NCBI GenBank assembly: GCA_018673255.1
Contig: JABHDC010000193.1
Coordinates: forward strand, 1 to 64,000
Direction: 5' to 3'
Source: Gemmatimonadota bacterium
Lineage (GTDB): Bacteria > Latescibacterota > UBA2968 > UBA8231
Length of the DNA stretch: 64,000 nucleotides
Part shown: in pieces, positions 60,831 through 64,000 of the stretch
How positions within the stretch are numbered: the stretch's first letter is position 1
How the letters are laid out: every line of letters begins with the position of its first letter
Made by a program: the position numbers and the translations under genes
Notes under the pieces: model-generated
Told to the model about the DNA's origin: nothing
The model's input: the letters and a program-made list of their open reading frames with translations, nothing else
Database searches by the model: none

Positions 60831-61673
60831 ATGGATCTGACAACCAAGCCGGGCCTGAGACTCGCCTGCGCCGATTTTACATTCCCTATCCTGCCTCATG
60901 ATCAGGTCCTGCAGTTGATTGCCCTTCTCGGCATCAAGGGTGTGGACATCGGGCTATTCGAGAACCGCTCGCACCTGCAGCCCTCCACACAGTTCAGGAG
61001 TGTTCGTCGCTCTGCGGGCAAGCTCAGGAGGCGCCTCGATGAGAAGGGACTGGTGGCGGCCGACATCTTCCTGCAACTGGCCATCGACTATACGTCACAC
61101 GCGGTGAATCATCCACGGTCTGACCGCCGACGCGCGACCCGTGATGCTTTCACCAGGGCCCTGGGCTACACGGCCGAGTGCGGCGGGAAACACCTGACCG
61201 CGCTTCCAGGCGTGTGCCATGATCAGGAGAGCCGGTCCGACTCCTGGTCGCGGATGGTGGAGGAACTGGCCTGGCGGGTTGAGAAGGCACAGGATCACGG
61301 GATCACCTTTGCCATCGAGCCCCATGTGGGCTCGATCGCGGACACCCCCACGCGAGCGAAGAGGCTCATACGGGACGTTCCGGGGTTGAGTCTGACCCTC
61401 GACTACGGGCACCTGTTTCCCCGTGGCCACAGTGAGGCAGACATCGAGGGGTTGATCCAGCACGCGAGCCACTTCCATGCGCGTGGCGTCAACCGCCGCA
61501 GTGGCGGTACGAGCCTGGAGGACAACACGCTGGACTGGCGGCGTGTCTTCAGGAAGATGAGTCAGACTGGCTATTCGGGCTGGATCGAACTGGAGTACGG
61601 TGCCAACAACCTGACAGACACGGTCATCCTGCGCGACCACTTCCGAAAACTGTGGGGCAAGCGACGTCCATGA
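60831..61673 (+). CDS. Sugar-phosphate isomerase/epimerase (xylose-isomerase-like TIM barrel)
   Basis: 280 residues, cytoplasmic. Metal/catalytic residues of the AP-endonuclease-2 fold are visible: FAIEPHVGS (Glu), LTLDYGHLF (Asp-Tyr-x-His), HFHARGVN (His) and WIELEYG (last Glu). LRLACADFTFP is strand one. It should convert a keto-sugar or inosose-like compound. AGGAAG lies upstream of ATG 60831. The stop overlaps the start of the binding-protein gene (ATGA), so the two are coupled. It is distantly related to the barrel domain of the gene at 15553. Confidence 0.83.
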   Translation: MDLTTKPGLRLACADFTFPILPHDQVLQLIALLGIKGVDIGLFENRSHLQPSTQFRSVRRSAGKLRRRLDEKGLVAADIFLQLAIDYTSHAVNHPRSDRRRATRDAFTRALGYTAECGGKHLTALPGVCHDQESRSDSWSRMVEELAWRVEKAQDHGITFAIEPHVGSIADTPTRAKRLIRDVPGLSLTLDYGHLFPRGHSEADIEGLIQHASHFHARGVNRRSGGTSLEDNTLDWRRVFRKMSQTGYSGWIELEYGANNLTDTVILRDHFRKLWGKRRP

Positions 61674-63445
61674 AGATCGCCAAGTGGTTCCTCGATATCT
61701 GCTCCGCAAGTGCACTCGCGTGTTCTGGTCTGTTACTCATTCTCTCCGGCTGCACAGACACCGTCGACGATCCCAACGCTTTGCGCACGGTGCCACGCGA
61801 TCGGACACTGATCCTGGGCTTCGGTCCCTCGGATCAGAACTACGATTCCTTCAACCCCTTCATGCCGGGTACCCCCACGGGTACGGGTGTCGATGTGCTC
61901 TTCGAGCCCCTCTACTTCTACAACGCCTACCGGGACTCCAACAACATTATCCCCTGGCTCGCCACCGGGCATCAGTACGACGACGAATTCACACAGGTGA
62001 CGGTCCACCTTCGACAGGGTGTGACCTGGAGTGATGGCATGCCCTGGTCCGCCCACGACCTGGCCTTCACCATCCACCTGCTCAAGAGCAACGCGCCGAT
62101 GCTGTCCTTCTCCACCGACATGGACATCTGGGTCGACACCGTCGAGGTCGTGGACAGTCTGACGGCGAAGATTCATCTCAAGGCACCCAATCCACGCTTC
62201 ATGTTCTCCTACTTCACCTACAACTTCGGCAACGGCATACATATCGTTCCCCGGCATGTCTGGGACGGCCAGCAGGTCGACACCTTCAAGAATTACGACC
62301 CCGCCAAGGGCTGGCCCGTCGGCACCGGGCCCTACACGCTGGCCTCGGTCACGCCCCAGCAGCGCATCTGGGACCGTCGTGATGACTGGTGGGCGGCAAC
62401 CACCGGCTTCCAGGATCCGCCCGCCGTGGAGCGGGTGATCTACCTGGCCAATGGCGACGAGCCGAAGTGGGTGCAGATGATCCTGACGAATCAGATGGAC
62501 TCTTCGGTCGATCTGCGGCCGGCCAATATCATAGCGCTGCTGGATCAGAATCCGAACGTGACGACCTGGACGGGCAGGACCCCACCCTACGGGTACCGCG
62601 ACTGGTGGCCGCCCTCGCTGGGGTTCAACGTCCTGGAACCGCCCTTCGACGATGCGAATGTGCGCTGGGCCATCAACCACGCACTGGACCGGGAGGAACT
62701 GGTCGAGATCGGCCAGCAGCAGGCGGGCGAGTCCTCCTTGCTGCCCTTCCCCGCCTTTGCGCCGCTGCGCACTTATCTGAGTGAGGTCGATGATCTGCTT
62801 GAGCGCTACCCTGTGGGCCTCCACGACCCCGATCGAAGTGCTGATTTGATGCGTGCCAGCGGCTGGTTGCGGCGCGAAGACGGCCTGTGGATGAAGGACG
62901 GACAGAGGGTCCGCATCGTGCTCGAGGGCTACCCCGGCCTGTTCCTCGACATTGCCCCGATCATGGTGCAGCAGATGCGCAACGCGGGATTCGACGCCTC
63001 GTTCCGGTTCACTTCCGATGCCGTCACCCGCATCGCCCGAGGCACGGCACGGGCCTTCATCAATGGCAATGGCGGGTCGGTGCGCGATCCCTACTTCACG
63101 CTGCGTCTCTACCACAGCCGCTACGTCAGCCCCACGGGTGTGGCTGCGGCCAGCTACTGGCGCTGGGGGAATCCCGAGTTCGATGCCGTCGTTGACGAAA
63201 TGGGACAGATCTCCCCCGAGGACCCGCGCACGGTGAGGCTGTTTCGTCAGGCCATGGAGATCTGGCTGGGCGAACTGCCCTCGATCCCGCTGGTGCAGTG
63301 GTTCCATCGGGTCGCCCAGAACCAGACCTACTGGACCAACTGGCCCAGCGCCGAAGACCCCTACATGAACAGCGCCTTCTGGGTGCGCTCCTGGCTCATC
63401 GTTCTGCTGGCCCTGGAGCCAGCGCAGGCTGCCCCGTCACGATGA
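61670..63445 (+). CDS. ABC transporter substrate-binding lipoprotein, family 5 (peptide/oligosaccharide type)
   Basis: 591 residues. MKIAKWFLDICSASALACSG leads to a lipobox LSGC with the lipidated Cys at 28. The mature part is SBP family 5: VLFEPLYFYNAYRDS, LRQGVTWSDGMPWSAHDLAFT, KNYDPAKGWPVGTGPYTLASV, VRWAINHALDREELVEIG and the late LFRQAMEIWLGELPSIPLVQW. These proteins bind peptides, nickel or oligosaccharides on the outer face of the membrane. No permease gene follows directly in the window. It is coupled to the isomerase gene. Confidence 0.9.
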   Translation: MKIAKWFLDICSASALACSGLLLILSGCTDTVDDPNALRTVPRDRTLILGFGPSDQNYDSFNPFMPGTPTGTGVDVLFEPLYFYNAYRDSNNIIPWLATGHQYDDEFTQVTVHLRQGVTWSDGMPWSAHDLAFTIHLLKSNAPMLSFSTDMDIWVDTVEVVDSLTAKIHLKAPNPRFMFSYFTYNFGNGIHIVPRHVWDGQQVDTFKNYDPAKGWPVGTGPYTLASVTPQQRIWDRRDDWWAATTGFQDPPAVERVIYLANGDEPKWVQMILTNQMDSSVDLRPANIIALLDQNPNVTTWTGRTPPYGYRDWWPPSLGFNVLEPPFDDANVRWAINHALDREELVEIGQQQAGESSLLPFPAFAPLRTYLSEVDDLLERYPVGLHDPDRSADLMRASGWLRREDGLWMKDGQRVRIVLEGYPGLFLDIAPIMVQQMRNAGFDASFRFTSDAVTRIARGTARAFINGNGGSVRDPYFTLRLYHSRYVSPTGVAAASYWRWGNPEFDAVVDEMGQISPEDPRTVRLFRQAMEIWLGELPSIPLVQWFHRVAQNQTYWTNWPSAEDPYMNSAFWVRSWLIVLLALEPAQAAPSR

Positions 63446-63469
63446 CTCACCCGGGAGGGGTTCTTTGAC

Positions 63470-64000
63470 ATGAAGCTGCTGGCAGTATTGACGATGGCAT
63501 GTTGCCTGGGGGGATGCACACAGATGGGACCTCAACACCGGGAAGAGATCACACAGATGCTGTCCGAACGACGGCAGGCAAATCCCGCCTGGGTTCGCGC
63601 GCAGGCCGATCCCGCCTACAGCAGGAATGACCCGGCCGACTTCTTCACCGACCCGGTGGTCCTGGAGGAACAGCGCCGCCGAGGCGCCCGGATGGTGAAA
63701 GCGGTTGCCGCGGCAATTCAGGCCGGCGACACGAGCTACACACTGGAACCGGGTGAGTACCGGATCGCCAGCAATAGAGGCTGGGTGTTCGACGGGGTGG
63801 AGAGATTCACCATCGACGGTTCCGGCGCACGCATCTGGTTTGAGCGCGATGATCCCAACGACGTTCCGCAACGTCTGTTCGTCCTGCACTCGAGCCATGT
63901 CACGTTCAGGAATCTCCAGATCGACTTCGATCCACCCGTCTATATCCAGGGCACGATCGAGAAGATCTCGGATGATCGCAAGACGATTGAGATGAAGATC
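63470..64000 (+). CDS. Lipoprotein with probable right-handed beta-helix (runs off the right edge)
   Basis: From ATG 63470 the frame is open for 177 codons to the end. MKLLAVLTMACCLGGC is a lipoprotein signal with Cys16. The visible mature part has DTSYTLEPGEYRI, RFTIDGSGARIWFE and HVTFRNLQIDF, the ladder pattern of parallel beta-helix polysaccharide lyases and glycosidases. GGGAGGGG lies upstream of the ATG. It follows the binding-protein gene by 24 nt. A role in polysaccharide cleavage or binding is inferred from the fold. Confidence 0.7.
   Translation, partial: MKLLAVLTMACCLGGCTQMGPQHREEITQMLSERRQANPAWVRAQADPAYSRNDPADFFTDPVVLEEQRRRGARMVKAVAAAIQAGDTSYTLEPGEYRIASNRGWVFDGVERFTIDGSGARIWFERDDPNDVPQRLFVLHSSHVTFRNLQIDFDPPVYIQGTIEKISDDRKTIEMKI

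Noticed and set aside
61733..63307. 524-codon minus-strand open frame opposite the family 5 binding protein
   Set aside because: Long but without domains or hydrophobic patterning; the plus strand is a clear SBP family 5 lipoprotein.

Overview
The window (64 kb, G+C-rich, no virus- or plasmid-like core) reads as a chromosomal segment of a marine or sediment bacterium. The evidence for lineage is indirect: three large secreted proteins end in an NYPNPFN-type FlgD/T9SS-like C-terminal domain, and there are many sulfatases, DUF362 proteins, enolase-superfamily members, aldo/keto reductases and remnants of phytanoyl-CoA dioxygenases. That mix is typical of Latescibacterota (former WS3) and relatives such as Poribacteria. 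I place it there with moderate confidence, with no 16S or marker phylogeny to support it.

Layout. 1-2.99 kb is ordinary chromosome: the start of a DUF362 gene, murA, a monothiol-glutaredoxin-like gene with a good promoter and terminator, a GAF-like protein, and tRNA-Phe. Directly behind tRNA-Phe lie a tyrosine-integrase 3' remnant reading towards the tRNA and a 373-bp internally deleted IS5/IS903-type element. This is the classic edge of an integrated island. From 3.6 kb to the right end almost everything is carbohydrate or sugar-acid metabolism. (a) 3.6-15.3 kb: a 12-gene minus-strand run (AKR, DUF362, SDR, FCD-type GntR regulator, epimerase, MFS, lipoprotein). (b) 15.5-22.4 kb: a divergent plus-strand run (TIM-barrel/SnoaL fusion, Gfo/Idh oxidoreductase, CoA-transferase fragment, GH117-like enzyme, sulfatase, enolase-superfamily dehydratase). 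A TGGTATACCA palindrome sits between (a) and (b). (c) 22.6-33.3 kb: a DUF362-FlgD protein facing a six-gene minus run (a c-type haem protein and a sorbosone-dehydrogenase-like protein, both with FlgD domains, then CUT1-type ABC permeases and binding protein, then DUF362). (d) 33.6-40.3 kb: LamG-esterase, rhamnonate-dehydratase-like enolase and two sulfatases. (e) 40.3-57.5 kb: LamG-GH16, GH35/DUF5597, KduD-like SDR, zinc alcohol dehydrogenase, three sulfatases, DUF6282, an L-galactose-dehydrogenase-like AKR, an enolase-superfamily protein, a beta-propeller, GH29 fucosidase, a ureohydrolase and several broken genes. (f) 57.6-64 kb: DUF6785 transporter-like protein, beta-propeller, sugar isomerase, peptide/oligosaccharide-binding lipoprotein and the start of a beta-helix lipoprotein.

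How it may work together. A secreted GH16 (with LamG) and a LamG-esterase would open a sulfated algal polysaccharide outside the cell. The ABC, MFS and SBP systems would import oligosaccharides. Cytoplasmic sulfatases (none of the six has a signal peptide), GH117, GH29 and GH35/DUF5597 enzymes would then desulfate and cleave them. Dehydrogenases (L-GalDH-like AKR, Zn-ADH, Gfo/Idh), enolase-superfamily acid-sugar dehydratases and a KduD-like SDR would send L-galactose/L-fucose-type sugars to 2-keto-3-deoxy acids. An agar/porphyran- or fucan-type substrate is the best reading, but this is inference from families. No sulfatase-maturation enzyme and no ABC ATPase is encoded in the window.

Signs of decay are frequent: remnants of integrase, transposase, CoA-transferase, sulfatase, phytanoyl-CoA dioxygenase and epimerase genes, and one frameshifted DUF362-tail gene. 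The right part is therefore an actively reshuffled accessory region.
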